Assembly (NCBI GenBank): GCA_027946555.1
Contig: JAPEVC010000379.1
Span: 1-20,422, forward strand
Direction: 5' to 3'
Source: Gnomoniopsis sp. IMI 355080
Taxonomy: Eukaryota > Ascomycota > Sordariomycetes > Diaporthales > Gnomoniaceae
Length of the DNA stretch: 20,422 nt
This document shows positions 9,827 to 20,390 of the stretch, in pieces. The notes below the pieces were generated by a model. The model made no database searches. It saw nothing but the letters and a program-made list of their open reading frames with translations, and had not been told where the DNA came from. The position numbers and the translations under genes are program-made. Each line of letters begins with the position of its first letter. Position 1 is the first letter of the stretch.

Positions 9827-10420
9827 GTGTATGCGTGTTGCCCGTGAGTGGTCGCGACGTGGAGGCCCAGCAGGGAGGAGGGGGCAGAGCTGGCAGTCGT
9901 ATTGGACGGACGGAAGGGCAGCAAACAGCAGGACAGAACGGAGGACCTGAAAGCGCTTGTAAGAAGGGCGGGCAGTACTTGGTGCAATAGACGCCGTCTG
10001 GGTAAGCTGACCACGATGCTACAGCCAGACAGAGAGCGAGCGGGGGGTCCGGATGGCACAGACTGCCGCCGGGGATCGAAGACAGGGCCCACAATCTGGA
10101 GGGATTGCCGCCAAAGCAGCAACAGGGAGGAGGAAGAGCGACAACGCAATTGGTCGAGGTCCTGTGCCTGTGCTGGCAGATGCCTTAGTGTGAGCCAAAG
10201 ACGAAAGTGGGTAAGTATGCAAGTGTTACAGGACAGGCCACACAGGTAAGCCGGGCAGGACGACACCGACAGAGCCACCGCCCACGAGAGAGGGGCACGT
10301 GAGAGAACACACAAGGGCTGTTCAAGAGGGCATTGACGAAAATCACAAGTGTTTGTGGACAGTCAATCGAAGCTGGTAGACAGGAGGGAGGGGGGAGGCC
10401 ATGGGAGGCACTCACAACCT

Positions 10421-13000
10421 AGATAGTACCAAACAGATCAGATCCTATTAGATGGATCATAGATAGGTGTCCAGCTTTGCGCCGAAAAAGATAATTAATC
10501 AAAAAAAAAATAAGAAAAATAATCAAAAATTCATACCAAAATCCTTCGAGGATCGCAACAGTAGCTTGGAAAGGATCAGGGAGAACAAGTGACAGGTTCA
10601 CGACGGCACTTCTGGGGACGGGGCCACACCCCCTGTCCGGACCCCCTGTCGTCTGTAGCCGCTGGGTTGGAAACGTCTGGCAAGGCACAGCTGTGATTGG
10701 ACCGGCGCGGATGCAAGCTAAATGGGCCTGGCACACAGCGCGCTTCCAGAACACATCTATTCTTAGCAAACCGCCATAGCGTCTCATCATTGGCCGAGAC
10801 TGGCTTACTTATTGGTAGTGGGCTGGTCCAAGTCCAACCACGTTTGTCGTCTATTCTCTGCTGTGGGTGGCACTCTGTCGAATCCTTCAAAGTCGACATC
10901 CCCGACTACATACTATAGTAACATTCGCCAATCGTGGTCGGTCGTGTTACCCGGCTTGCTTCGTCCAGCTTGCGGATGCGCCTCTCCGAAGGCCATCCTC
11001 CTAACCACCAACTCTTCACCCGAAGGCCATTGCCTGTCGTCTTCTCTGCTCACGCAAACGCCATGCTGTCATCGGTTCTCCTGGCGGCTCGCCGCTCTGT
11101 GCGTGCAATGGAGCGCGCGCCACGTGCGACGTTGCGGCCTGGCAAATGACCCAGCCGTCTTTCTAGACGTCCTCCATCTCAGTGCCACCTGGCGGCAGAC
11201 TCTCATTCAAGCCGTGTGGACAAAAGGGCTATGCATCTGGCATCAATGCCCTGCCACCCGCTCGAGATCCCATCACGTCGCGCCATGAACTGGCAGATTT
11301 CATATCGTGGCCCCCCCACTGCCTCAGTCCGCCGCGTGGGCTCAACTTCACGCCCTGTAACAACAGGTTGACTAGCCGCCCGTGCTAGGCCGCTCATGCT
11401 ACGTGGCCGTCTTGATTGCGCCCCGTTGCGTGAATCAGACAAGAGGCTCTTGCCTCTCAAGAACTTGCACTGCTTACAACCACGTCACCACACTGGCCTC
11501 CATGCCAGAAGACTGGCATGTGCCACCATCCTTCTGGGGTACAACCTCAAACCTGCACTACGCCCGATTACTAGTCTCGGAGCTCCAGTCTAGTCAGGAA
11601 TCCGTTGACAACGGCTAAGATGCCATACCTATATCGTAACAGGGGAACCTTCGTCTCTGCCAGCGGCGATATGGAGATTTAGTACAAACACCAGCCAGTA
11701 GACAGCTGACGTCCGCAGAGTGATTCGAAAAGTGTGTTGTTAAGAAAAGGACGTAGTCTATTCTATCGCTATCCATTCGTACATCGTAGTCACTTGGAGT
11801 TCCAAGACAGCGGCATTGACCATGGCTTCGGCTGGTACAACTGAAATGTGCAGTCCTCGCTCCCTTCCTGGGTACGGCCGGGTCCAACTTGCATCTACCA
11901 GTCCTATATGAGTATCATTCTAACAATGTCTCAATTCTATCTCGTCTCCCACGTAAAGTCTTCGCATCCGTTGCCTGCAGTCATCAGCATTATCGGTTGC
12001 TCCACTTGAGGCACTCTGCGTCTCATAGTGGCTACCAAGGTAGTCTGCTAGGTCATTCGGAGAGGTCAAAGCCTCCCGACTCCATGCATCAACATGAAAG
12101 AGCTAATTATTTGCCCTCGGAACCGAGGTGATAGCAGGTCTCTTCTCAATCAGGCCGTGAGCGGTGGCGCCTACGACAGCGGCACATCGAGCGGGCTCGC
12201 TGTGACGCAGTGAGCACCATGCGACTAGACAACAAGGCGCGATTCATGGCTGCATAGCGTACTCGGGTAGTCATCGCGAAGGCGCTTCGCGCAATTTGAG
12301 TAAGGCAGGCTCCCATTGGGGCCGACGTTGGCCCAGCATTGACTGGGTGTGATCGTTCACGATCTCCGCGGTGGAACACTCTTGCCATTCATATCTGGAC
12401 CAATGTGGACGTCAACACTTTGCAGTCTGTGACCTAGTTCACGCAGGAGTCCTCCCCTCGTGTATGTTTTCGGTAACCGGTTGGCGGGGTACTTGAAAGC
12501 ACTCGTTGTGATAATGCCATCGCCGGGTTGCCTGGAGCATGTGAGCGGAGTGTTTCTTTTTCCTCCTGATTCTTCTCGGACGATATACCTACCTGGGTGG
12601 GTAAGTGGGAAGCGCAGCCTTGGTTCTCCTGTCGTAGCTACACCGTCATAGCATATGGTCGGAATTACGGAATCTTCAGTTGGGAGCTCCGCTCACCCAA
12701 ATCATTTATGTTGGCCGCAGACTTCGTCCGCCCAATGAGCGTATATCTCGTGTCTCTTCTTGCGCTCCCTGTCCAACTTACCTCAACGGGACGTCTTGAC
12801 AGAATACCCCCGGTCTTGTCTCCTAGAGTCGTCCTGGAATCACCCAGTATCTTTCTATAGTCCCCTTCAGGCCGATGGTGACTCAGGTACTAGGAGATCG
12901 ACATCACGTTGGGCTATTACATCCTGGAGCAGTCTGGTGTAGGAGCCTGAGAAAGCCTTGACTGCAACGTCTGCATCTTGTCGACGTTTCGCCCACTCTA
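10421..13000. other. Intergenic region, no supported gene
   Basis: An A-rich patch lies at 10491-10532. The + strand near 11000-11060 is CT-rich and precedes a short ATG frame at 11063-11149 whose 28 residues look like a mitochondrial presequence (MLSSVLLAARRSVRAMERA); it stops at TGA and no convincing next exon was found. The 158-codon frame at 10812-11288 and the minus frame at 12388-12146 carry no motif I recognise. Confidence 0.45.
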
Positions 13001-15599
13001 GTGCGTGTCTGTCAAGCAACAGTTTCAATGCAGTAGGTGGGCTGATTGATTGTTTAAATGGGACCTTGCTTCCCTTCTGGAGTCGATGTCTGGCACCTGC
13101 AAGTGGGATTTAAGCTCTATCCTAGCGGCGAGAACTTTGCACGTAGTGCATCGCAACGGTTCACGACCCTGAGATGCCCTTTGCGACCAGTCTTGAGCCT
13201 TGTCGGGTCTTTGTTCGTTGACAAGTACCTCTACCAATTTTCGGCGGTAGCGCGTGGATCTCCTTGCCGCCCGAGGGCTGTCTAATGGTGTTTCTTAAAA
13301 GGGCGCGGTCATCAGCAACTTCACCCGCTGCAAGGATTCCCAAAGCCCCCTTCACTGCCACGGTTTGTACCGTCTGGGCCAGCAACAGCCTGATGTACCC
13401 AAAAGTTCTCCTCGAGACCAGTATCCTAGTCATCGATACGTGTCGCGAGATCGAACCGTCCCTCTGAACGGCCCAAGGAAACATTGCATAGCGGAAAGTT
13501 CCCCCAACAGTATGATCTTGACCAGAAGCCGATTTGAACGATTAGTGGACAATTTGCCATTGCTGGATTGTTTTGGTCGCCAGGGCTTCAAGGGTGCTGA
13601 GACCCTCTGGCAACCTTGAAAGGAGCAGAGGTCTGCGGGGCGTTTATTTATACATTTTGGGTCGAATCGTATTTACGCCGAAACCCGTCAAAACTGAGCG
13701 ACGAACATGAGACCGTGTGAAAACACCAAGCTGGATGGCCCTTCTTCCGCGAAAGTCCGCGAACAGTCTTTTCACCGTAAGTGCCCCCAACCACAGCTTG
13801 CACTGGCGCGAGCATGAGTAGTGTCCATGTAGGGAATAAAAGACCTTCGGTAGACAGCCGTGCAAGTGGTTGAATAGCGCTTGGGTATTTTTAGAGTCGA
13901 ATGCGGGCTAATATACCAGGGTTTCCGGTGATGCGCTGGATTTCTGTGCAGGAAGGCGGTCCTAGTCCGCCTCTAGGATGGACTGCAAAATAATATCCAG
14001 TGGCTTTCTTGAAAGCACGAGACTTCGCAGCTTGGTGGTCGTTAGCGCATTGGTCGGAAGAGGTTGAAACACGGTCGTCGAGCATTTCCTGGATCGCGAA
14101 ACAGGCCGAAGGGTTCAGATCGCCAGTGATGATTCCACGTGTGCCTGGAACTTCCAAGGTTGTGGTTCGCTAGCCTCAGAGGGCATACGAGACACCATGG
14201 CACCGCCCAGCTTCACATGAAGGCTCAAAAATCACAGCTGGCCGTCTTATGCTTTTGCAAAGATATCTGAATTGAGGCAGCGGGCGTCATCACTGAGGGC
14301 GCTGGGTTTGCTGTTCGTCCCGAGGGCTGACAACCCGCTGATAATTTTGCTTGGTCTATCAGAGTGCTCGGCCAACAACAAGACATCCGGGAGCCCCATA
14401 CAGGTAAAGGAGTAGCTTCAAAACCTGGAAACTTATTCGACGATTGAAAAGTTCAAAGCTGTAGCCCTACATTTTGGAAAGTGTGCAAAACGTGCAAAAG
14501 CGCCGTGGCCCCAGCTCCTTTTCTGTGATTGGAAGATTTGAGAGATCAAGTAGAGAATCGAGCAGAGCTATTATGAAAGATGCGAGGGTTGAGAGTCTTT
14601 CGATATCTCAAGGGGCGTGAACAGCTAGTACAATATACACATTGGTATTTAGCATCAACATAAAACCGATTGTTTCATGCAGGCAGGCTCCTCAGCAGTT
14701 AGCGAACCGTCGTAAAGACTTGGTGGTCTGGACACGCGGAAACGATCATGGTCACGATAGCCTCACTGACGTTGCATAAACTACGCGTACATTGTGCCCA
14801 AGGGAAGAAAAACGAGAACGAGGGGACCGCCCGGTCCTCTGTCTAACTGATGTTTGTCTGTTATGCTAGTGGCACCATCCTTAGATCCCATAGCCTTCAT
14901 ACTGGCTATCTGGCCCACCCAGTCCTTTCGAAACCGCCACGGCTTGCCAAATAAGACTAAGCACCGAAAAAAAGGCCACATGTATAAACTACTTCCACGA
15001 GCATTTCGATCACGCGAATGACCATTGCACTTCGGTGATAGCCTTCGTGGACAAACGGATCGAGCTGGTCTTGGAATACCTGGGTCGGCAAGAAACAGCA
15101 AGAAATTGAACGGCATTTTGGAACTAGTCATGCGCAGCAGTATCATGTATGTGTTTAACAGAGAAATAGAATGTATACTGCCGAGGTTGACTCTAGTGCC
15201 TGTCTTCTTGCCTAGCATGTTGTGACCACGTGTTGAGGTCGTGGGCCTGCTTCCGCAGTACCCTGATCTCAATCGTGCCCCGAGCTTAAGAAGAGAAGTA
15301 GAAGGATTGAGTTTCGCCTCGTTCTACACATGTCTTTTGTCCTCAACAATTATTGATCTTGGTATTATAGGAGGTAAGACTGCCGTGTCGACCGTAGCGT
15401 TTGGGACTCTGCAGGATGTTCGGTCCGTCAGATACAGGCCCACCATCCATCCGCTGCCAACCTCACACCATCAGGCGTCCGAAAGAAAAGACACGGTGAC
15501 TTTTCCCCTCTCAATCTCAATAAGGCTCCACGGCCCTCCCGTCTTCTCCGGAATCACTGTCTCGGCCCTCGCCCCCGATTCGGCAGGTTCCCCTGCTGT

Positions 15600-15600
<1 letters not shown>
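13001..15600. other. Intergenic region, possibly an old decayed minus-strand gene
   Basis: Minus-strand frames at 13237-13025, 13484-13161, 13865-13644 and 14157-13891 are broken by stops and frame changes. Short stretches such as ETPLD followed by KLVEVLVNE, and ALKLLLDRHA, recall the shape of ankyrin-type helical repeats, but no full repeat can be read. The largest frame, 15272-14781 (-), has no recognisable motif. I see no gene that can be supported. Confidence 0.35.

Positions 15601-15602
<2 letters not shown>

Positions 15603-15636
<34 letters not shown>
15603..15636. repeat. (AC)17 dinucleotide microsatellite
   Basis: Seventeen perfect AC units, read as GT on the other strand. It produces runs of His-Thr or Val-Cys in overlapping open frames, which marks those frames as artefacts. 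Likely length-variable between strains. Confidence 0.95.
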
Positions 15637-15639
<3 letters not shown>

Positions 15640-16273
15640 CGAGGGACGACGTATACTACCATACGAGCTCCAGCATGAAAGGATTGAATGCATACTCCGC
15701 TCTGCAATATGGGAAATAGCGAGCTTGCTGTCATTTCAGCACGATCGGAGTAGCCGAGAGCTGTCGCATACCGGGAGCGGGGCAAATGCCCGTTGAGCTT
15801 TCCACAACGCCGAAAAACGACACCCCGCCACCGTGCGGTCATCACTGCCAGCCCCAGAATCATGCAGAGCCAAAGGGCGCACATTTGAAAGGCAGAACTA
15901 CATTACTGCCGTCTCCCATTGACCATGTGAACCAAACTCGGACAGACTATCACGGCCTCCGCCGACGTCATAACATGATACTAGGCGCCTGCGTGGCCCG
16001 TCACACTCGTCCTTACAGCAACAAGACTTACAGAAGACAGTGCCAGGCACGCTGGCACCATGCAGCGAGATGCATCAAGGTGAGACAACGCGAAAGGAGA
16101 TGGACTGCCACAGTCCCGGGATGGTAACGACTGGGTATGAGGGGACCTGGTTGTAGGGCGCCGAATCAACCTCCAGATGCGATGATCAGGACTGTCATTG
16201 GTCGAAAGTGTGATTGGGATATCGCCGGCCCACAGGGGCACTTGGTTACCTAGTGTAGGTCTTTGAAGATTTT

Positions 16274-16283
16274 GGGGGGGGGG
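16274..16283 (+). repeat. G10 homopolymer
   Basis: Ten consecutive G, at the beginning of the doubtful open frame starting at 16263, which weakens trust in that frame. Confidence 0.85.
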
Positions 16284-17178
16284 TGGTTTACGGGACGGGA
16301 CCGAATCTGGATAGTTAGCAGCTATAGGAATAGTCGCTCCGCAGATCAAGACGGGTTTTGGAAACCACCGGGACTTGGCAGCTGTCGAGCAAAGCCCAAA
16401 TCTAATAAGCGAGCACGCGCAGAGACATCGGATGTCGACGAAACTCCCAAAATACCCGCACACCTATTGGCAAGCAGAGCACTTGGCATGACTTTCCAAT
16501 TACTAAATTATCTATCTAAGCCGCCGCGAGACACTAGTCTTGGCGGGCAGGTAAGAACGTTGCTCCAAGGGACTAAGAAACCGCGTTCGTGCTGTAGAAG
16601 TGTCAATAGCGCCTATGACTGATCTCGCCCATCCACTCCATTTATTGGCGAGCCTCGTCCAAGACGGTGGGTTGCGCGGTCCACACTGCGGGCCCGAATT
16701 TGTCCAATGCGACATCCACACGGACGCCGTAAAGCTGTCCAGTCAGCTTGCGAGGCAGCACATGCTTAGATTACAAGGCTGAAGGCAAGACATGGTAGAT
16801 GAGATGGAAGTAATAAAGATAGGACGGGGGGCCTTTTCGAGATGTGACGCTGCAATTTGACACATTGCTTATTAAAAAGCATCTTGATGTGCTAGTGCAA
16901 CCTTGGACAGAAATGCACAAGGTCGGCCATCCTGCTCTGCCTGCCATCCATAATACGGGCCGGACCTCGACCCAGTCCCGATATCGATGGCGCCGGGGCT
17001 GCATCTTGTGTCCTCGTGGCACATGATAGATGACGAATGGCCTCTGCGAAGGCTGAAAAGGAAACATGGAAATCAAGGGACAACGCAGCAAGGTCACTTT
17101 CTCATGTGACCCCAGCACGGCGGTATGACTCTATGGGGCTGGGGCAAACACGGCAAGGAATGAATGATCGACCTGGTA

Positions 17179-17188
17179 TGTACGTACA
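17179..17188. repeat. Palindrome TGTACGTACA
   Basis: Perfect 10-base palindrome with an ACGT-type centre, related to the (ACGT)3 palindrome at 5506-5517. Confidence 0.6.
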
Positions 17189-18186
17189 ATACATAATGTG
17201 GTTGTCGATGGTCTTCCCTACTCTTTCTGGACTGACCTGAACAGCCTGGCCGGCTGGTCTGACAGGGCTGCTTCCATCTGCTACGAAGTATGTACTGTAC
17301 TATGTAATCCAGCGATCTACAGTGGATGTTGGCAGAGTGCAGGCCGGAGTGGGTCGGTAGTGACGAGTTTCTGGCCAACCCGGAGCTTGTGATGGCTATT
17401 GAACTTGTTGCAGGTGACATGAAGGAGTCCAAGTGGCCAGAAAAGAGCAGGTTTTCCGACCAGTCACAAACTCGGGCGCATCTGGACCAATGGAGCAGGA
17501 TCCACCGACGTAGGAAAAGCTCGGGCGGGCTGGGCGAGTGAGCGAGAGTTACAAGTAGCAGGCCCCCGGCTGGGGTGTCGGTGGATGAAACCTCCGTCTT
17601 TGTACTATGCAGAGGTTACATGAAAGTCGGTGACTGGAATTAAAAAAAAAACCACCTTCTGCTCCCCCCGTTCCCAAATGACGGCTACACAGTAAATTCC
17701 CTGGCAGCGCGCTGGCCGATGAGGGCCTGCTCAAGACATGCAAGTGAAGGCAAGAGTCCAAGCACGGATCAATGCAGCGCCAGGTCTAGCCAGCCTCATG
17801 GCAACGGTCCGAAAGATCCGGGGAAGGGATTGGGGGTGTTGAGCATTCCTGTCGCCAAGGCCAGGATTCCTCGCGAGCACGGGCTGCATTGCTGTCCGTG
17901 TCGCAGAGTCTGTTGTGGTCATGTTTCGAAACCACCGACAGCCGGGCTATGTCACAGGCTTTACAGCGATTTGCTTCTCTCGGGGTTGCAGAAAACTGCG
18001 AAGGCTAGCACTTATTTTTTTTTGTAAGTGGAAGCGTGCACTGTATATCAAGCGCGAGATATACATGCCGGTTCCAGTGGAGGCCTCCTTCCGAGCAGGC
18101 TCATGGCTCGGTCGGAGACGACAAGGTGATGTTGCAGTGGTCTTTTGCATGAGCTCTATCAGCAGACACAGCCGTCATTTGTGAGA

Positions 18187-18207
18187 CCCCCCCCCCCCAA
18201 AAAAAAA
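18187..18207 (+). repeat. C12 followed by A9
   Basis: Twelve C directly followed by nine A, then a purine-rich stretch. Likely unstable in length and error-prone in sequencing. Confidence 0.85.
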
Positions 18208-18261
18208 GGAAGAAAGAGGGACTCACCGACATTTGCATAGCTGCGAATCCTCCTTGGTAAG

Positions 18262-18271
18262 TACCTAGGTA
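18262..18271. repeat. Palindrome TACCTAGGTA, copy 3
   Basis: Perfect copy, followed by AGCCTAGCT, a second CTAG-centred palindrome-like string. Confidence 0.8.
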
Positions 18272-18947
18272 GCCTAGCTGTGGCAGGCTGGTCTTGGGGG
18301 TTATGTATGTACATGGTACGTATTAAGAGATGACAATTTTGATGCGGTAGCAGACCATCTCTTCTTGGACACGGGTAGTACTTGATGGATCTGGCAAGGC
18401 GATAGTATACGACGAGTCGGTTTAGGGTGTTGAAACCTCCAACCCCTCCAACTTGTCACCAGTAAAGTTTGGACAATTATAACAGGTAGGCAGCAAGCAA
18501 CTAGGATCGGCCCGTGGGTGCTACGCAGTTAGAGTGTAGCTTAGGCCTCACCATGAAGTGAATCCAACGAGGTGATGTTCGAGGTGATTGTCGTAAAAGT
18601 GAGCCAGGTCGCGTCGACGCGATAGTGGTCAAGCTGATGCTGCTACAATAGTACATTGGAGCGACGCGGGATCCTTGTGGTCAGTCAGTCAAGGCCCGTC
18701 AAATCGAGATGCGTACAGTGCGGAGTACTGCAAAGTACGATGATTGGATGGTGACTTGGACATTAGACAGGGGATCCATCGCGATATGTTCATAGCCAGG
18801 TGTGATGAGTCACCCGTTGCTAAGTCACAGCTCAGAGGCACATACGCACCAAGAGCATTGGACGGCATAACCTCTTCTTACCTTCTTGCGACCCATTTGG
18901 TAAATGTCAGGCAGAGTTATACATAGGTATGGACGTCAGCGACAGAG

Positions 18948-18959
18948 ATACCATGGTAT
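18948..18959. repeat. Palindrome ATACCATGGTAT
   Basis: Perfect 12-base palindrome at the start of an AT-rich patch (to about 19000) with further short inverted pairs, such as ACTAC and GTAGT around TAT, and GGTAT with ATACC. Confidence 0.65.
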
Positions 18960-19271
18960 GGATACATAATACCATAGACTACTATGTAGTATGTTAGTAT
19001 GCCCCCAAAACCAAGCAGGGTTGGCGCCTTATTTCACTTATTTCATACCCAGGCGGCTGCCAGGTTGTCCAAGTTCCGATCCTCGGCTGCTCTTTCCCCC
19101 TTCCCCCCACCGCGGCGCAACCTAGGCACAGAGTATGCCACTGCACCTACCTGGGCTGCCTGGGCGGTCTGGGATACAAGCACTGCAACCTGAAGCCATC
19201 CCCCGCGCCGAGTACCCGGTACTTGGCCTTACTGCAATTCCTGCACCCATGTTCAAGTCTCGACCACTCTC

Positions 19272-19303
19272 CCAGGCACCCAGGCACCCAGGCACCCAGG
19301 CAC
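19272..19303 (+). repeat. Four tandem copies of CCAGGCAC
   Basis: Four perfect 8-base units end to end. The unit length is not a multiple of three, so copy-number change would shift any frame; this argues against coding. Confidence 0.9.
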
Positions 19304-19326
19304 ACCGCGTGGACTGTACCAAACAG

Positions 19327-19336
19327 TACCTAGGTA
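19327..19336. repeat. Palindrome TACCTAGGTA, copy 4
   Basis: Perfect copy, followed within 40 bases by several GTAGG/GGTAGG half-site-like strings. Confidence 0.8.
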
Positions 19337-20025
19337 GTATTCAGTGGGTAGGTAGGCGGGTAGGCTAGGTTGGTTGAGCAGTAGTAGCGGCTGGGAATCG
19401 AAGAAAAGTTCTCGAGGGTTCAAGGCAGCAGGGGTTGCTTTGGGGGGTGGGGACAGGACAGGCCCCACTTGAAGCGGCTGATTGAGCCAGTTATGTGCGA
19501 TAAAGGACAGCAGCAGCCCATTCCATCCAAGGCCCGTCCTCGAATCATCGCCCTTCTTCCCTCTTCCTATTCGACACTTGCGCCCGACTGGTCAATTTAT
19601 TTGGCTGCCCTCCAGTCTTGTCTCGTTGTATCTTGAATAGGCACAGCTGCAGCTTTGTGTGGAAGTGAGGTGTGTAGCCTCATTGTCGCATTGCTTTCTC
19701 GTCTACCTCTCCGCCCAACGGCCCACGGCGTTTCCAGTTCTCGCAGCTGCCACCGTCTGTGTTTGTCGTGCTTTGTCTGCCCGGGTCGCGAATTTTCGCG
19801 TCTAAGTCAGTCAGCTAGCCCAGCCAGCACTTCCTCTCTCCTAGTACGCAGATATCCCATCATCCTCACATTCCTATCCAATCACCATCGAGCCCCAGTT
19901 CTTGTTCCTCATACGTCTCTCCACCGTCCCATTGGAATTTGGTCATTCAGACTGCGCCCCCACCCCCAACGCCCCCCGTCGCTGAGGCGAGCTCATTCTC
20001 ATCCACCATCATCGTCATTAAGCAA

Positions 20026-20139
20026 ATGGAGCTAGACTGGCTGCAGCTGTCTGTCTTGTCTTTGTCTTTCCTCAGGAAACTTTGCCCAGCTCCATATCAG
20101 TATCCCAGCCAGCCAGTCTTGTGTCGTCCTAACTTGTAA
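20026..20139 (+). other. Upstream open reading frame in the right-edge leader
   Basis: ATG at 20026 followed by 36 further codons and TAA at 20137-20139. The product (MELDWLQLSVLSLSF...) is hydrophobic and resembles no family I know. It is the only ATG found in the leader and has C at -3 but G at +4. If the leader is transcribed, it could lower translation of the main frame. It could also be chance. Confidence 0.35.
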
Positions 20140-20384
20140 GGCCAGCAGCTTACTTATTCCTGTCCCTCAGCCTCGACTTGTATAGAGCACTCGCCATTGG
20201 ATCTGCGAGCGGCAAACGCATACAACAAACCAATCCCTCTTGGCTCCGCTTCCACGACTGCCTTTCGCCAATTGTTGGTCTTGGTCTTGTCTAAAGCTTC
20301 GACTCGCTCATCACCATATTATTGGCTTCCGTTCATCCGGGTTAACTACCCCCCCCCATTGGATTTGTAAGGAAATCCCTCAAG

Positions 20385-20390
20385 GTAAGA
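20385..20390 (+). other. Splice donor of a probable leader intron
   Basis: GTAAGA after CTCAAG matches the fungal donor consensus. The acceptor lies outside the window. Confidence 0.4.

Larger units (their letters stand above)
9208..10420 (-). promoter_or_regulatory. Leader and promoter of the 308-residue protein gene
   Basis: Read on the minus strand this region is strongly pyrimidine-rich, a usual feature of fungal promoters and leaders near transcription starts. It holds (AAG)6 on the coding strand about 45 bases before the ATG and an all-pyrimidine tract at 9489-9455. A long open frame on the minus strand (10314-9547) is composed mainly of S, L, P, R and C, as expected from translating CT-rich DNA, and is not called as a gene. 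The start of transcription cannot be placed. Confidence 0.5.
15637..19490. other. Intergenic region, homopolymers and palindromes, no supported gene
   Basis: The most protein-like stretch is on + at 16263-16782, where one frame reaches a CAG-GTAAGA donor at 16551 and another carries a 60-codon frame to the TGA at 16782; the phases do not join (see findings). Minus frames at 16463-15981 and 17432-17094 show no motif. G10, C12-A9 and A-rich runs, the palindromes at 17179, 18262, 18948 and 19327, and a four-copy octamer repeat fill the rest. Confidence 0.45.

Noticed and set aside
9547..10314. 255-codon minus-strand open frame
   Set aside because: Its composition (S, L, P, R, C runs) is what CT-rich DNA yields in any frame. 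It has no domain, and it lies in the promoter/leader of a better supported gene.
14781..15272. 163-codon minus-strand open frame
   Set aside because: No recognisable motif or splice context. About one frame of this size is expected by chance in 41,000 codons over six frames.
15241..15884. Open frames crossing the AC repeat on both strands
   Set aside because: They are extended by His-Thr or Val-Cys runs from the microsatellite and have no other support.
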